NCBI RefSeq assembly: GCF_014695775.1
Contig: NZ_JACJOX010000056.1
Location: 1 to 42,175 of the forward strand
Reading direction: 5' to 3'
Length of the DNA stretch: 42,175 bases
Origin: Leptolyngbya sp. FACHB-60
Lineage (GTDB): Bacteria > Cyanobacteriota > Cyanobacteriia > Phormidesmidales > Phormidesmidaceae
Shown here: positions 1-9,116 of the stretch, in pieces
How positions within the stretch are numbered: position 1 is the stretch's first letter
Layout of the letters: every line of letters begins with the position of its first letter
Notes under the pieces: model-generated
The model's database searches: none
Told to the model about the DNA's origin: nothing
Seen by the model: only the letters and a program-made list of their open reading frames with translations
Translations under genes and position numbers: made by a program

Positions 1-108
1 ACGACATCAGGGGTGTGACACGTGGGGCAGTAAATGGGTTCGAGAACCATGAGTGGAGAGCGGGTTCGGGACTCTTCGTATTTTGTCCCAATACACAGGT
101 CTAGAACA

Positions 109-1446
109 CTACCCAACGATTGCCAATGGAATGCGCCAGTTCTGTACATGGGCAGGCATGGCGGGGGCTCCAATTAGCCCAGCACTTTGGGGTCGACGTT
201 GCCACCACATAACAACTCCGGTGATGGCTAGCAGCATCACGATCAACGCCGCCACCAGCATGAGCAACTGATTGGCGAACCCAAAATATCTCCCCATGTG
301 AATGGCTGTTCCCATCTCTACGGCTTTAGGAACCAGACCATAATCTTTCCAGCGCACATCCGCCAGCACGGTACCGCTGTACTGATCAACATACAGAGTC
401 ACTTCCTGGGTTGGATCAGGAGGGAAGGCCGAAATCGTAAATACCCCGGTCTCTCCTGCCGGCAACGTCACATTATAGCCAGGAGGTGTGCCTTCAGCCT
501 ACGCTAGGGCGATCACAGCATCAAGGCTAACGGGGGTGCCAGTGGCCAGCTTCTGAGTCGGTGTCGGCCCGGCATGGTGACCCGAGTGATCAGTTTGGCC
601 CGAGGGAGCAGATTGAGGTATAGGTAGCTGTTCTACGGCCCAGGGCACCACCTGACCCCGCTGGTTGAGCGAGCCTGTCAACACAGCAGATTGAGGAATG
701 TCGTCCCACATTTGGGCCGGAAACTGACTCGACACTTGGGCAAAGGTGTCGCCCCAAAAACCAGTCCAGGGTAAGCCGGTAAGAATCAGAAAACCAATTA
801 GAAGAACGCCATAAAACCCCGGTACGGCATGTAAGTCTCACCAAAATATTCGTTTGTTCTGGCTCCAGAGGCGGGGAATTAATGTGCCCAAAACAGCAAA
901 CTTTTGGCGCGGCCACCACAAATAAAGCCCTGTGATTAGCAGCACTAAACCCCAACAGGCGGCTAGCTCAACTAAATAATCCCCTAGCTTGCCAATCAGT
1001 AACTCGCCGTGAATCTTTCGGGCGATCGCCTGCAAATTACTGTCCTCATCGCGATCGCCCAAAAGTTCACCGCTGTAAGGGTTAACGAACACCATGAGGT
1101 TGCGTTCGTCCGCCGTGGTCAACAGTACTTCACTACTGCGATTTGCGGCAGCAGGGGGCGTAACCTGAGTAATTACAGCTGTGGGATACGCGCTTTCGAC
1201 GGACTGTACCTGCTCAACGTAGGACAGCGTCGCCAGGTCAGGCTGCACAAACATGAGGTTGTTGTACATGGCCGCATCTAGCTGGGGCTTAAACAGATAA
1301 ATAATGCTCGTCGCGGCTAGAATCACCATGAAGGGAATCACAAACAACCCAGCATAGAAGTGCCAGCGCCACACCGTACGGTAAAACCGATTGCCAGGCG
1401 ATAGAGCTGCTGGGGATTGATTTACGGCCAGGTTGGAGGGATTCAT
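109..1446 (-). pseudogene. PepSY-associated TM helix protein, broken by in-frame stops
   Basis: Three consecutive open segments on the minus strand (838-1446, 499-735 and 109-471) lie in one reading frame and together read as one PepSY/PepSY_TM membrane protein. They are separated only by a TGA at 838-840 and a TAG at 499-501. The N-terminal part has the typical first helix after WRWHFYAG, a PepSY-like domain and a second helix ending LYLWWPR. After the TGA the frame resumes as DLHAVPGFYG, a conserved family segment, and after the TAG as AEGTPPGYNV. The last part ends in a helix followed by WWQRRP, then stops at 109-111, so the usual last helices are missing. Both internal stops fit single C-to-T changes (CGA to TGA, CAG to TAG). 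Such proteins often accompany TonB-dependent siderophore uptake, but no receptor gene is visible here. Start taken at ATG 1446; an in-frame ATG at 1482 is the alternative. Positions 1-108 show no gene. Confidence 0.8.
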
Positions 1447-1573
1447 GCCGGTATTTGCCAAAGCCAAGACTCCGATTAACATGCCTGATGCGCAGAGATG
1501 TTGTCAAAAGACACAGCGTCAATTCGTTACACGCCATCCGACATGAGAAACCCCAATTCAAAACAGGTAGCCT

Positions 1574-1602
1574 GTGGGGGCATTGCACTACAATGCTCCT
1601 AC
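1574..1602. repeat. Imperfect palindromic intergenic repeat
   Basis: The arms GGGGGCATTG and CAATGCTCCT flank the loop CACTA. Reverse-complemented, the right arm matches the left at 8 of 10 positions. It sits in the 295-base gap between the PepSY pseudogene and the DUF3037 gene, where nothing else was recognised. The form resembles the short palindromes scattered between genes in cyanobacteria. Confidence 0.5.
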
Positions 1603-1741
1603 CAATCAGCGGTTAGCCAGACAGGATTCGGTATTACACGTTGTTATTCTTTCAGCAGCACCTCATCGCTAAACCGCTTTAGCCCCAGCCGGAGGATGCT
1701 AAAGCTAGGCATTCACCCAAACATTCAAAAGATTAGCAGGC

Positions 1742-2152
1742 TCAGCTTTTCTTCAGGGGAAACTGGAGTGGACGCACCATAGTGGCCAGCAGGTGTTCGA
1801 TCACAGCCGATAGATCTCTACATAGACCGGTATGCACCCGTGAGGTTTGAATGATCGTGCTGCGGGGGGCAACCAGCCAGCCAAACCGTTCTCGCTGGGG
1901 CAGTTGACCAATGGGGCCTGCCTGAATTTCGCCAGCACAAATAATCGGAATGGTGTTTAAATAACCTTCGACTGTTTCTAAATCTAGGGTAGGGTCAAGG
2001 GCGAGCAGCCGTTGCGAATTGAGTTCAATTTTGGCTTCGAGAAATTTGCGGGTGGCGCATGAAACAATCACACCTACGTTGACAAACTCTTCTCGCTCAA
2101 CCTTAGGCACCACACGAACGATGGCGTAATCATAGGTGACCTGATCGTGCAC
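1742..2152 (-). CDS. DUF3037 domain-containing protein
   Basis: A 136-residue soluble protein. The N-terminal pattern YDYAIVRVVPKVEREEF followed by VNVGVIV is characteristic of DUF3037, a family of unknown function. No membrane segment or signal peptide is visible. It starts inside the last codons of the upstream HipA-like kinase gene (23-base overlap, same strand), so the two are almost certainly translated from one message. DUF3037 genes are commonly found beside HipA-like kinases, which suggests a partner or substrate role, but no biochemical function can be read from the sequence. The C-terminus is basic (PLQFPLKKS). Confidence 0.85.
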   Translation of the reverse strand: MHDQVTYDYAIVRVVPKVEREEFVNVGVIVSCATRKFLEAKIELNSQRLLALDPTLDLETVEGYLNTIPIICAGEIQAGPIGQLPQRERFGWLVAPRSTIIQTSRVHTGLCRDLSAVIEHLLATMVRPLQFPLKKS

Positions 2153-2906
2153 GAATGGCCTCCTCTAAAAAAGCGTGGGGTGGCTCTAGCCGCTTCAGCA
2201 AATACTCAATATAAGCCTCGCGGTGGTGTTGGCTATTCGTAAAAGGAGAGCCCTCGAGCAGCCAGGGCTCTGGAATTAGGTTGACGATGCCAGTGATAAC
2301 ATCTGGCGTTAGCTGGGCCGTCATGGTGGCATCAATCGCTTGCAGCTGGCTAGCAAACCGCAGCAAAACGTGGTCTTTGATGCCGGGGAAGGGGGTGCGG
2401 CTGCGCTCTAAGTAGTTGTTCCAACTGTGGTGAAAGTAAAGGGCAACGCCGTGATCAATCAACCAGAGGCGGCGGTGCCACATCAGCATATTGGTGTTGC
2501 GGACGGTGCGATCGATATTGGTGACGTAGGCATCGAGCCAGACAATGGCCGAGGCCAGGGCGGCATCGGGCTGTTGGGCAACGGGGTCAAAGGTGATGGA
2601 GCTGGGCAGGTAGTCGAGGGCCAGGTTGAGGCCCACACTGGCTCGAATCAAATCTTGAATTTCGGGGTCGGGTTCGGTACGGGCCAGTTCAGCATCGACT
2701 TCGATCAGGACAATTTCGGGCACCAGCAGACCGAGGACCCGCGCAATTTCTCCAGCCACGAGTTCAGCAATCAGAGATTTGACCCCCTGACCGGCACCCC
2801 GAAACTTCAGCACATACATGCCATCATCGTCAGCTTCCACAATGGCGGGGAGAGAGCCTCCCTCCCGCAGAGGAGTGACGTATCGGGTGGCAACAACGGT
2901 TCGCAA
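2130..2906 (-). CDS. HipA-like kinase family protein
   Basis: A 258-residue protein of the short HipA-like kinase family. Visible kinase elements are a beta-strand lysine in MYVLKFRGAGQG (K34), a catalytic-loop-like segment N-I-D-R followed by N-T-N (D132, N137, N139), and an LIDHG motif (D151) in the place of DFG. It is much shorter than true HipA (about 440 residues) and no HipB antitoxin with a helix-turn-helix lies beside it. The neighbour is DUF3037, overlapping by 23 bases. The start is a TTG at 2906: a TAA lies a few codons upstream in frame and no ATG occurs before the conserved N-terminus RTVVATRYVTPL. The family may phosphorylate a protein or small substrate; the target is unknown. 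The gene is divergent from uvrB, and the 260 bases between them show no clear operator. Confidence 0.85.
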   Translation of the reverse strand: MRTVVATRYVTPLREGGSLPAIVEADDDGMYVLKFRGAGQGVKSLIAELVAGEIARVLGLLVPEIVLIEVDAELARTEPDPEIQDLIRASVGLNLALDYLPSSITFDPVAQQPDAALASAIVWLDAYVTNIDRTVRNTNMLMWHRRLWLIDHGVALYFHHSWNNYLERSRTPFPGIKDHVLLRFASQLQAIDATMTAQLTPDVITGIVNLIPEPWLLEGSPFTNSQHHREAYIEYLLKRLEPPHAFLEEAIRARSGHL

Positions 2907-3166
2907 ATGGATTCTCGGTTACAAAGCCTCAGCCCATTTTAATGGAACCGACCGTCGCTATCGCCCCAGGCAGGGGCTGGCGCAAAAAGGTATTGAGCGG
3001 TTTGCTCAGGCTGAAGGGGTAACGAATGCAGGCGCTAAGGGCGATCGCCCGCTGGCTACAATCCCTACCCAGATAGCCCGGTTGGGTAACTGCCGTAACC
3101 ACCATCTGGGGCAAAATCAGGCATCATGAAGAAGCGTAGTAGTGTCTTTGTACCGATTGCTGACCT

Positions 3167-5170
3167 ATGGGCGACTTCAACATTCAGGCTCCCTTTGAAC
3201 CTGCGGGAGACCAGCCAAAGGCGATCGCGGGCCTGACCAAGTTTCTGCAAGACAACACCAAGTACCAAACCCTGTTGGGGGCCACGGGCACGGGCAAAAC
3301 CCACACCATCGCCCGCGTTGTTGACAACATTGGCAAGCCGGCTCTGGTGCTGGCCCACAACAAAACCCTCGCCGCCCAGCTCTGCAACGAGCTGCGCGAG
3401 TTTTTCCCCGACAACGCCGTCGAGTATTTCATTAGCTATTACGACTACTACCAGCCCGAGGCCTACATTCCCACCACCGACACCTACATCGCCAAAACCG
3501 CCTCGATCAACGACGAGATCGACATGCTGCGGCACTCGGCCACCCGCTCCCTGTTTGAGCGCAAAGATGTGATTGTGGTCGCCTCGATTAGCTGCATCTA
3601 CGGTTTAGGTATTCCGTCGGAATACCTAAGAGCCTCAATTCCGCTGCATGTGGGCATGGAAGTCAACCAGCGCCAGGTGCTGCGCGATCTGGCCTCGATT
3701 CAGTACGAGCGCAACGATTTAGACCTGGGCCGAGGCAAGTTTCGCGTTAAGGGCGACGTGCTGGAGATTGGCCCTGCCTACGAAGACCGCATCATTCGCA
3801 TTGAGTTTTTTGGCGACGAGATCGACGCCGTGCGCTACGTTGACCCGATCACCGGGGCCACTCTGCGAAGCATGGAAGGGCTGAGCATTTACCCCGCCAA
3901 GCACTTTGTTACCCCCGACGATCGCATCGAAGAAGCCTGTCAGGCGATTAAAGATGAGTTGCTAGAGCGTCTAGCGGAGCTAGAGAAAGAGGGGAAGTTA
4001 CTGGAGGCCCAGCGGCTGGAGCAGCGCACCCGCTACGACCTAGAGATGATCCGCGAGGTGGGCTACTGCAACGGGGTGGAAAACTACGCCCGTCATTTAG
4101 CTGGTCGCAAAGCTGGCTCACCGCCGGAGTGTCTGCTCGATTACTTCCCTAAAGACTGGCTGTTGGTCATTGACGAGTCCCACGTCACCATTCCGCAGAT
4201 TCACGGCATGTACAACGGCGATCGCAGCCGCAAGATGGTGCTGATCGACCACGGCTTTCGCCTCCCCAGCGCTGCTGACAACCGCCCCCTCAAGGCTGAA
4301 GAATTTTGGGACAAGGTGAACCAGTGCATTTTTGTCTCGGCCACCCCTGGCAATTGGGAGATGGAAATCTCAGGCGGCAAAGTGGTTGAACAAATCATTC
4401 GCCCGACCGGCGTGCTCGACCCGGAAATCTTTGTGCGCCCCACCGAAGGCCAGGTCGATGACTTGCTGGGCGAAATCAAGGAGCGGGCTGCCCGCCAAGA
4501 GCGGGTGCTGATCACCACGCTGACCAAGCGCATGGCCGAAGACCTCACCGACTATTTCGACGAGCACGGCATTAGGGTGCGCTATCTGCACTCCGAGATT
4601 CACTCCATCGAGCGCATTGAGATTATCCAAGACCTGCGGGAAGGGCTTTACGACGTGCTGGTGGGGGTCAACCTGCTGCGGGAAGGGCTCGATCTGCCGG
4701 AGGTTTCCCTCGTGGCGATCTTGGATGCCGATAAAGAAGGGTTTCTGCGGGCCGAGCGATCGCTAATTCAAACCATCGGTCGCGCTGCCCGCCACGTGCG
4801 CGGTCAGGCGATTCTCTACGCCGACAACTTGACTGACAGCATGGCCAGGGCGATTAGCGAAACTGAGCGTCGCCGCGCCATTCAAACTGCCCACAACGAG
4901 GCGAACGGTATTACCCCCACCTCAATCATTCGCCGCAACAGCAACTCGATTCTGTCGTTTCTCGAAGTGTCGCGCCGCCTCAACGCCCACGAGCTAGAAG
5001 AGGTCTATGAACATAAGGAAGAGCTGCCGCTGGAGGAGATTCCAGAACTGATTGGTCAGTTTGAGAAGCAGATGAAAGAGGCCGCGAAGAATTTGGACTT
5101 TGAAGAGGCGGCTAAATTTCGCGATCGCATCAAGTCACTGCGCGATCAGCTCTTGGGCAAGCGAGCTTAG
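3167..5170 (+). CDS. uvrB: Excinuclease ABC subunit B
   Basis: UvrB is the damage-verifying helicase-like subunit of the UvrABC nucleotide excision repair nuclease. At 667 residues it is full length. Visible parts are Walker A GATGTGKT (residues 38-45), the DNA-gripping beta-hairpin region YYDYYQPEAYIP, the motif II segment DESHVTIPQIHGMYNGDR, motif V/VI (GVNLLREGLDLPEVSLV, QTIGRAARH), and a C-terminal UVR motif (MKEAAKNLDFEEAAKFRDRI), which binds UvrC. The ATG at 3167 gives the standard N-terminus; no strong ribosome binding site precedes it. Its stop codon shares bases with the stop of the convergent glycosyltransferase gene. No good cyanobacterial LexA box was found upstream. Confidence 0.98.
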   Translation: MGDFNIQAPFEPAGDQPKAIAGLTKFLQDNTKYQTLLGATGTGKTHTIARVVDNIGKPALVLAHNKTLAAQLCNELREFFPDNAVEYFISYYDYYQPEAYIPTTDTYIAKTASINDEIDMLRHSATRSLFERKDVIVVASISCIYGLGIPSEYLRASIPLHVGMEVNQRQVLRDLASIQYERNDLDLGRGKFRVKGDVLEIGPAYEDRIIRIEFFGDEIDAVRYVDPITGATLRSMEGLSIYPAKHFVTPDDRIEEACQAIKDELLERLAELEKEGKLLEAQRLEQRTRYDLEMIREVGYCNGVENYARHLAGRKAGSPPECLLDYFPKDWLLVIDESHVTIPQIHGMYNGDRSRKMVLIDHGFRLPSAADNRPLKAEEFWDKVNQCIFVSATPGNWEMEISGGKVVEQIIRPTGVLDPEIFVRPTEGQVDDLLGEIKERAARQERVLITTLTKRMAEDLTDYFDEHGIRVRYLHSEIHSIERIEIIQDLREGLYDVLVGVNLLREGLDLPEVSLVAILDADKEGFLRAERSLIQTIGRAARHVRGQAILYADNLTDSMARAISETERRRAIQTAHNEANGITPTSIIRRNSNSILSFLEVSRRLNAHELEEVYEHKEELPLEEIPELIGQFEKQMKEAAKNLDFEEAAKFRDRIKSLRDQLLGKRA

Positions 5171-6324
5171 GCCCGCTGCCCACACACCAGCCGTTGTTCC
5201 GCCATCACCTGACTGTACATAGTCTCTAAGGCCGAAATGTTGTCCTTTAGGGTGTAGCGCTGAAGCACCCGCTCGCGGGCCTTATACCCCAAAAGCTGGG
5301 TAATTTCGGGATGATCGCGCAAAATCGGCAGAATGGTTTGTAGCTGAGTTGACACCCGCTGGGTATCGAGCACAATGCCCGCTCCCTCTGCCAGTACTTC
5401 GCCATCGGCCCCGGCATCGGTGGCAATGCAGGCGGTGCCGCAGGCCATCGCTTCCAGCAGCGACAGCGACAGCCCTTCTACTAGGGACGGCAAAATGAAC
5501 CCATCCGCTGCACGCAAGATGTCGATGCGGCGCTGCTCGTTGGCCAGATAGCCCAGCCAGATAATGTCATCCTCGTCGCCGTAGTATCGCTTGAGCGACG
5601 CCTCTAGAGGGCCGCTACCGACGATCGCCAGTTTGCAGTCTGGCCCCATATCGGCTTGACGCCAGCCCCGCAGCAGGGCTTCCACATTTTTCTCGAGCGA
5701 AATGCGCCCCTGGTAGACAAATAGCTGGCGAGCGTAGAGATCAGCCTTGACGGCCGATGGCCCCGGCGAGTAGCGGCGCGTATCGACCCCGTTGGGAATA
5801 ACGACCAGCGTAGGGTCGGGCACCCCAAGCTTAGTCAGCAGATCGCGCTGCAAGTCTGAGAACACAATGACGCGATCGTAGTTAGCTAGGCAGGGAGCAT
5901 AGAGCTGGTAAGTGAGGTGCTGGGTGCCCGAGGTCAGGCTGCGCACCCGGCGATCGAAGGCCGGGTGAAAGGTGGCCACCAGGGGAATATTTAGCTCGGC
6001 GCAGATCTCTGGCAGTCGAAAATCGAGCGGCGATAAGGTCAGCGACGCATGCACTACGTCGGGCTGGATGCGCTCTAAGGTCTCTGCTAGCAGCTTGCCT
6101 GACTTCAGCGAAGGAATGGTGAGAATCTGCGACTTGAACAGAAAGGGCAGCGGCACTTCCTGCGATCGCTCTGCATAGCTTCCCCGGTTGTGGCCATCCT
6201 GAGACTGGGCAAAATGGAGAAAGGTCACCCGATGGCCGCGTTCAAGCAACGCATTGGTGACCTCTCGGCCGTAGGTAACGTTGCCGCAAAAGGGCGATTT
6301 TTTGCCAAGCCACGCGATGTGCAT
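5167..6324 (-). CDS. GT4 family glycosyltransferase
   Basis: A 385-residue GT-B fold retaining glycosyltransferase of family 4. The N-terminal half begins MHIAWLGKKSPFCGNVTYG with the acceptor-side glycine-rich loop. The C-terminal half holds the donor-binding signatures: GRISLEKNVEALLRGW, then the E-x7-E region around PSLVEGLSLSLLEAMACG and TDAGADGEVL. No signal peptide or TM segment is seen, so it probably works at the cytoplasmic face on a nucleotide-sugar donor. The acceptor (lipid, polysaccharide or small molecule) cannot be told from sequence. It converges on uvrB with a 4-base overlap of the stop codons (TTAG). An MFS transporter gene lies upstream on the same strand, 144 bases away. 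Confidence 0.92.
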   Translation of the reverse strand: MHIAWLGKKSPFCGNVTYGREVTNALLERGHRVTFLHFAQSQDGHNRGSYAERSQEVPLPFLFKSQILTIPSLKSGKLLAETLERIQPDVVHASLTLSPLDFRLPEICAELNIPLVATFHPAFDRRVRSLTSGTQHLTYQLYAPCLANYDRVIVFSDLQRDLLTKLGVPDPTLVVIPNGVDTRRYSPGPSAVKADLYARQLFVYQGRISLEKNVEALLRGWRQADMGPDCKLAIVGSGPLEASLKRYYGDEDDIIWLGYLANEQRRIDILRAADGFILPSLVEGLSLSLLEAMACGTACIATDAGADGEVLAEGAGIVLDTQRVSTQLQTILPILRDHPEITQLLGYKARERVLQRYTLKDNISALETMYSQVMAEQRLVCGQRA

Positions 6325-6405
6325 GCAGTCTAGCGTTTATCCATAACAACCTAAACCAGCGCTAGCCGAATGCCGCCGCGATTTGCGCAGCGTTCGGGAC
6401 CGACT

Positions 6406-6425
6406 CGGAACGAGTATCCGTTCCG
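6406..6425. other. Small hairpin between MFS and glycosyltransferase genes
   Basis: CGGAACG and CGTTCCG form a perfect 7-bp stem around a 6-base loop, downstream of the minus-strand MFS gene. No T-run follows directly, so a terminator role is only possible. The rest of the gap 6325-6468 shows nothing recognisable. Confidence 0.35.
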
Positions 6426-6468
6426 GAATCGCCCAGCCCGCAGATCTGTCTTTGGTAAAAAATGAAAT

Positions 6469-7941
6469 TTAGCTTGGGGCCTGGGTCTTTCTCAGTGCTG
6501 TATCGGCAATATACCAGGTTACAACTCCCCCTAGTCCTACCAGGGCTCCCATGCCGACAAAAACATTAGCCAAACCCAGGTGCGCTTCTATCACACTGGC
6601 CAGGGCCAGCGGCAGGCTCAGGGCAATGTTGACCATGTTGTTTTGTAAGCCAAATACTTTGCCGCGCATGGCTTCCGGCGTTTTTTCTTGAATCAGGGTT
6701 TGCATCGGTATGCCGACAAAGGCCCCACACAGTCCCAGCGTGGCAATAATCGCCATCGAGGCCCACAACTGCTTAGTCGTCCAGGCCAGGGCAATCAGGC
6801 ACACTCCCATCCCCACGGCACCCCACAGGCTCAGGTAGCGCCTCGGAAAGCGCGGCCCAAAATTCCCCACTAGTACGGCTCCTAGGCCCAGGCCCAGGCC
6901 ACCCGCCGCCAGCAAAAAGCCAAACTGTGACGCCTTAATGGCCGGAATCATCTCTGCTAGCCGCACCGCTAGCACGGCCAGGGCCGCAAACACCGACGAC
7001 AGCAGCACCAGCTGAATAATCGCCACTCGCACCTGCACCTGCTGCCCTAGATAGCGCCATCCGTCTTTAATATCGGCCCAAAATTGAGATATATCTTCGT
7101 GGGCAGCAGATAAATTTTCTTTTCCTGGATCCATCGTCATCAGGCATAGCCCAGCCACCATGTAGCTCAGGCCGACCAAAATAGCTGGGCCATTGTTGGC
7201 TATACCCAGGGCTAGCATCAGGCGATCGGCCAGAGCCAGCAGCGGTTCCCCCACGGCAAACCCCACAATCACCGAGGCCATCATCGTCGTGGTGTAAAGC
7301 GAGTTAGCTGAAAGTAGGTCTCCTTCAGCCACAATGAGGGGAATAATCGACTGCTCTGCCGGGGCAAAAAACTGGGTCAGAGTAGAGATCAAGAACGTTG
7401 CGACCAGCAGCAACAAAAAGGCTACCGGCAGCCCCATCACTGGCCCCCAGCCCGCCGTTAGCCAAATTCCTAGGGGTAGAGCAATCACCAGACCGCCGCG
7501 CAGCAGGTTAGACCACACCAGCACCGGACGTTTGCGCCAGCGGTCTACAAACACCCCCGCCAGCGCCCCAAACAGCACCGCCGGTATGGTAAACGCAATC
7601 ATCACCGCCGAGACCCAGCCGCTAATGGTCTGTCCAGGGGTCTCGAACCGGGCGGCGATGATGGCAATCATCAGCACCAGATAGACCTTGTCGGCAAGCT
7701 GAGAAAACAGCTGCCCCGTCCACAAAATCAAAAAATTGCGATTCTTAAAAATAGCCCGAAACCCATTCTCAGGCTCTGGGTCAGTGGCCTCAGCGGCAGG
7801 ATCAGCGGGCAAAGTGGCGGTTTGGGATTTGGAATCTGCCCCAGCGCCTAGGTCGGTGCCGTGGCCAGACCCGCGAGCCTCTGCCTGGGGCAAATAGTTT
7901 GCCTCGGTGGCTTCTGTATTAGCTTCAAACTCACGGAGCAT
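6469..7941 (-). CDS. MFS transporter
   Basis: A 490-residue major facilitator. A polar, Ala/Glu-rich N-terminal tail of about 60 residues precedes the first helix at NFLILWTGQLFSQLADKVYL. The loop 2-3 signature is present in the form GVFVDRWRKRPVLVWSNLLRGG, as in the MFS_3 / enterobactin-exporter-like group. About twelve hydrophobic segments follow, with a second-half repeat and a loop EKTPEAMRGKVFGLQNNMVN. The substrate is not deducible; related proteins export small molecules. Start taken at ATG 7941 because the longer alternative at 7977 is a TTG that lies only 11 bases from recO. The gene follows recO on the same strand and may be co-transcribed with it. Confidence 0.9.
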   Translation of the reverse strand: MLREFEANTEATEANYLPQAEARGSGHGTDLGAGADSKSQTATLPADPAAEATDPEPENGFRAIFKNRNFLILWTGQLFSQLADKVYLVLMIAIIAARFETPGQTISGWVSAVMIAFTIPAVLFGALAGVFVDRWRKRPVLVWSNLLRGGLVIALPLGIWLTAGWGPVMGLPVAFLLLLVATFLISTLTQFFAPAEQSIIPLIVAEGDLLSANSLYTTTMMASVIVGFAVGEPLLALADRLMLALGIANNGPAILVGLSYMVAGLCLMTMDPGKENLSAAHEDISQFWADIKDGWRYLGQQVQVRVAIIQLVLLSSVFAALAVLAVRLAEMIPAIKASQFGFLLAAGGLGLGLGAVLVGNFGPRFPRRYLSLWGAVGMGVCLIALAWTTKQLWASMAIIATLGLCGAFVGIPMQTLIQEKTPEAMRGKVFGLQNNMVNIALSLPLALASVIEAHLGLANVFVGMGALVGLGGVVTWYIADTALRKTQAPS

Positions 7942-7988
7942 GGGGTAACCAACGAACCTGGGCACTGGGCGGCGCAATATCCAGCAGT

Positions 7989-8828
7989 TTAAAGGGTAGC
8001 TAAACAGACATCAACTAAAGCCGCCGACCGAATAGGACGTTCAAAGTAGTTCTCAGTATATTCTCGCAGAAGCCGCTCGACTCGTGCCCATAGCTGCTGG
8101 GTTTTTCGGGTCGTAGAGTCTTTGTTCTCTAGCCCCATGGATAGTGTAGATAAAATTTCCGGCTTGGTGAGCTGCTGGAGCAGGGCCACATCGGTGGCAG
8201 TGAGCAGCAGGGGTCGCTTAAGGGGTTGACCGTAGTGGCCCTGTCCTTCACCGAGCTGAGTGACCCCGTCAGTCTGCACCAGTCCCCCAGCTTCGGAACT
8301 AAATTCTACTCGCCAAGTGGGGTCGAGCAAGTTGGGCACAATCTCAGTCCGGCTGAGAGTGCAGCGATGCACCTCTGGGGCCACCCCCGCCAGGGCCAGC
8401 AGGTGATATAACCCGTGGCACAAGGCCGCCAGCACCGCCCCTGACGAGGCCGTTTCAATGCGTTCTAGATGTTCTACGAAAAGATGAAACAGCTCGCTCT
8501 GGGGAGAGTCGCTGAGGGCCATCAGCAGCACGACCTCCGCCAGATACTGGCTGGCCGTGAGCCGGGCCAGGTGCCGGCTCAGCCCAGGAAAGGTGCGCAC
8601 GGTTTCGGCCTGAATGAGCTTGTCGAGCCGCTTGCCCTTCACCACCAGGCATTCGTTAATTACAAAGAGATCGCTGCGTCCACCCAGCCGCGACTGGTGC
8701 TTGCGCGACCCCGGTGCCACCGCCCGCACCAGCCCAATCTCGGGGGTAAGGATGGTGAGCAGGCGATCGGTTTCCCCCAGGGGCATGGCCTTGAGGTTGA
8801 TGCCAGTGGCTTTGTAGGTTTGGCTCAT
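7989..8828 (-). CDS. recO: DNA repair protein RecO
   Basis: RecO (279 residues) helps RecR load RecA on SSB-coated single-stranded DNA in the RecFOR pathway and anneals DNA. The N-terminal OB-fold reads TYKATGINLKAMPLGETDRL and then LTPEIGLVRAVAPGSRKHQSR, both typical of the family. The helical C-terminal domain follows (QYLAEVVLLMALSDSPQ, LCHGLYHLLALAGVAPEV). The four-cysteine zinc site found in many RecO proteins is not evident: only one Cys is near that position (HRCTLSRTE). The ATG at 8828 fits the family N-terminus. The MFS gene lies just downstream. Confidence 0.95.
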   Translation of the reverse strand: MSQTYKATGINLKAMPLGETDRLLTILTPEIGLVRAVAPGSRKHQSRLGGRSDLFVINECLVVKGKRLDKLIQAETVRTFPGLSRHLARLTASQYLAEVVLLMALSDSPQSELFHLFVEHLERIETASSGAVLAALCHGLYHLLALAGVAPEVHRCTLSRTEIVPNLLDPTWRVEFSSEAGGLVQTDGVTQLGEGQGHYGQPLKRPLLLTATDVALLQQLTKPEILSTLSMGLENKDSTTRKTQQLWARVERLLREYTENYFERPIRSAALVDVCLATL

Positions 8829-8878
8829 GGGGCAGTATGGGGCTAGAGCCTTAGCATAACGCTCTAGCCAAGTAAGGT

Positions 8879-8989
8879 TTAGCCTTGGGACGATTTGGCG
8901 GCGTAGAGGGCGATCGCACCCAAAGCCAGGCTAAAACTCAGGGAAAATTCTGCCCTGGCGACGGGCTTGACCTTGCCGCTCGATCGCAC
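8879..8989 (-). CDS. Possible small one-helix membrane protein
   Basis: A 36-codon frame upstream of recO on the same strand, beginning GTG at 8989 (or the adjacent TTG at 8992) and ending TAA at 8879-8881. The peptide has a basic N-terminus (RSSGKVKPVARAEF) and one hydrophobic stretch (SLSFSLALGAIALYAA), then ends KSSQG. That is the build of a small single-TM protein. No clear ribosome binding site was seen and the frame contains HIP1 sites, so chance is possible. It was not recognised as a known family. The remainder of the recO-ndhS gap holds a TTGACA hexamer at 9049-9054 but no convincing -10 box. Confidence 0.3.
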   Translation of the reverse strand: MRSSGKVKPVARAEFSLSFSLALGAIALYAAKSSQG

Positions 8990-9116
8990 CAAAAAAACTG
9001 GAAACGCCCGTGGTCTGTGGAATTAGTCGACTCTAACCACGAAATACATTGACAGGAATAGGCCAGTTCAGCACATTGCCTTAAACTGTAGGGGCAGATC
9101 AAAAGCATTAGTTATC

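Noticed and set aside
838..840. TGA inside the PepSY frame as a recoded selenocysteine or Trp codon
   Set aside because: A second in-frame stop (TAG) follows and the 3' end is missing; there is no SECIS-like hairpin, and the expected residue is Arg. Decay is simpler.
3130..3166. LexA box before uvrB (AGTAG...TGTACC)
   Set aside because: Only the right half matches the cyanobacterial consensus and the spacing to the left half is wrong.
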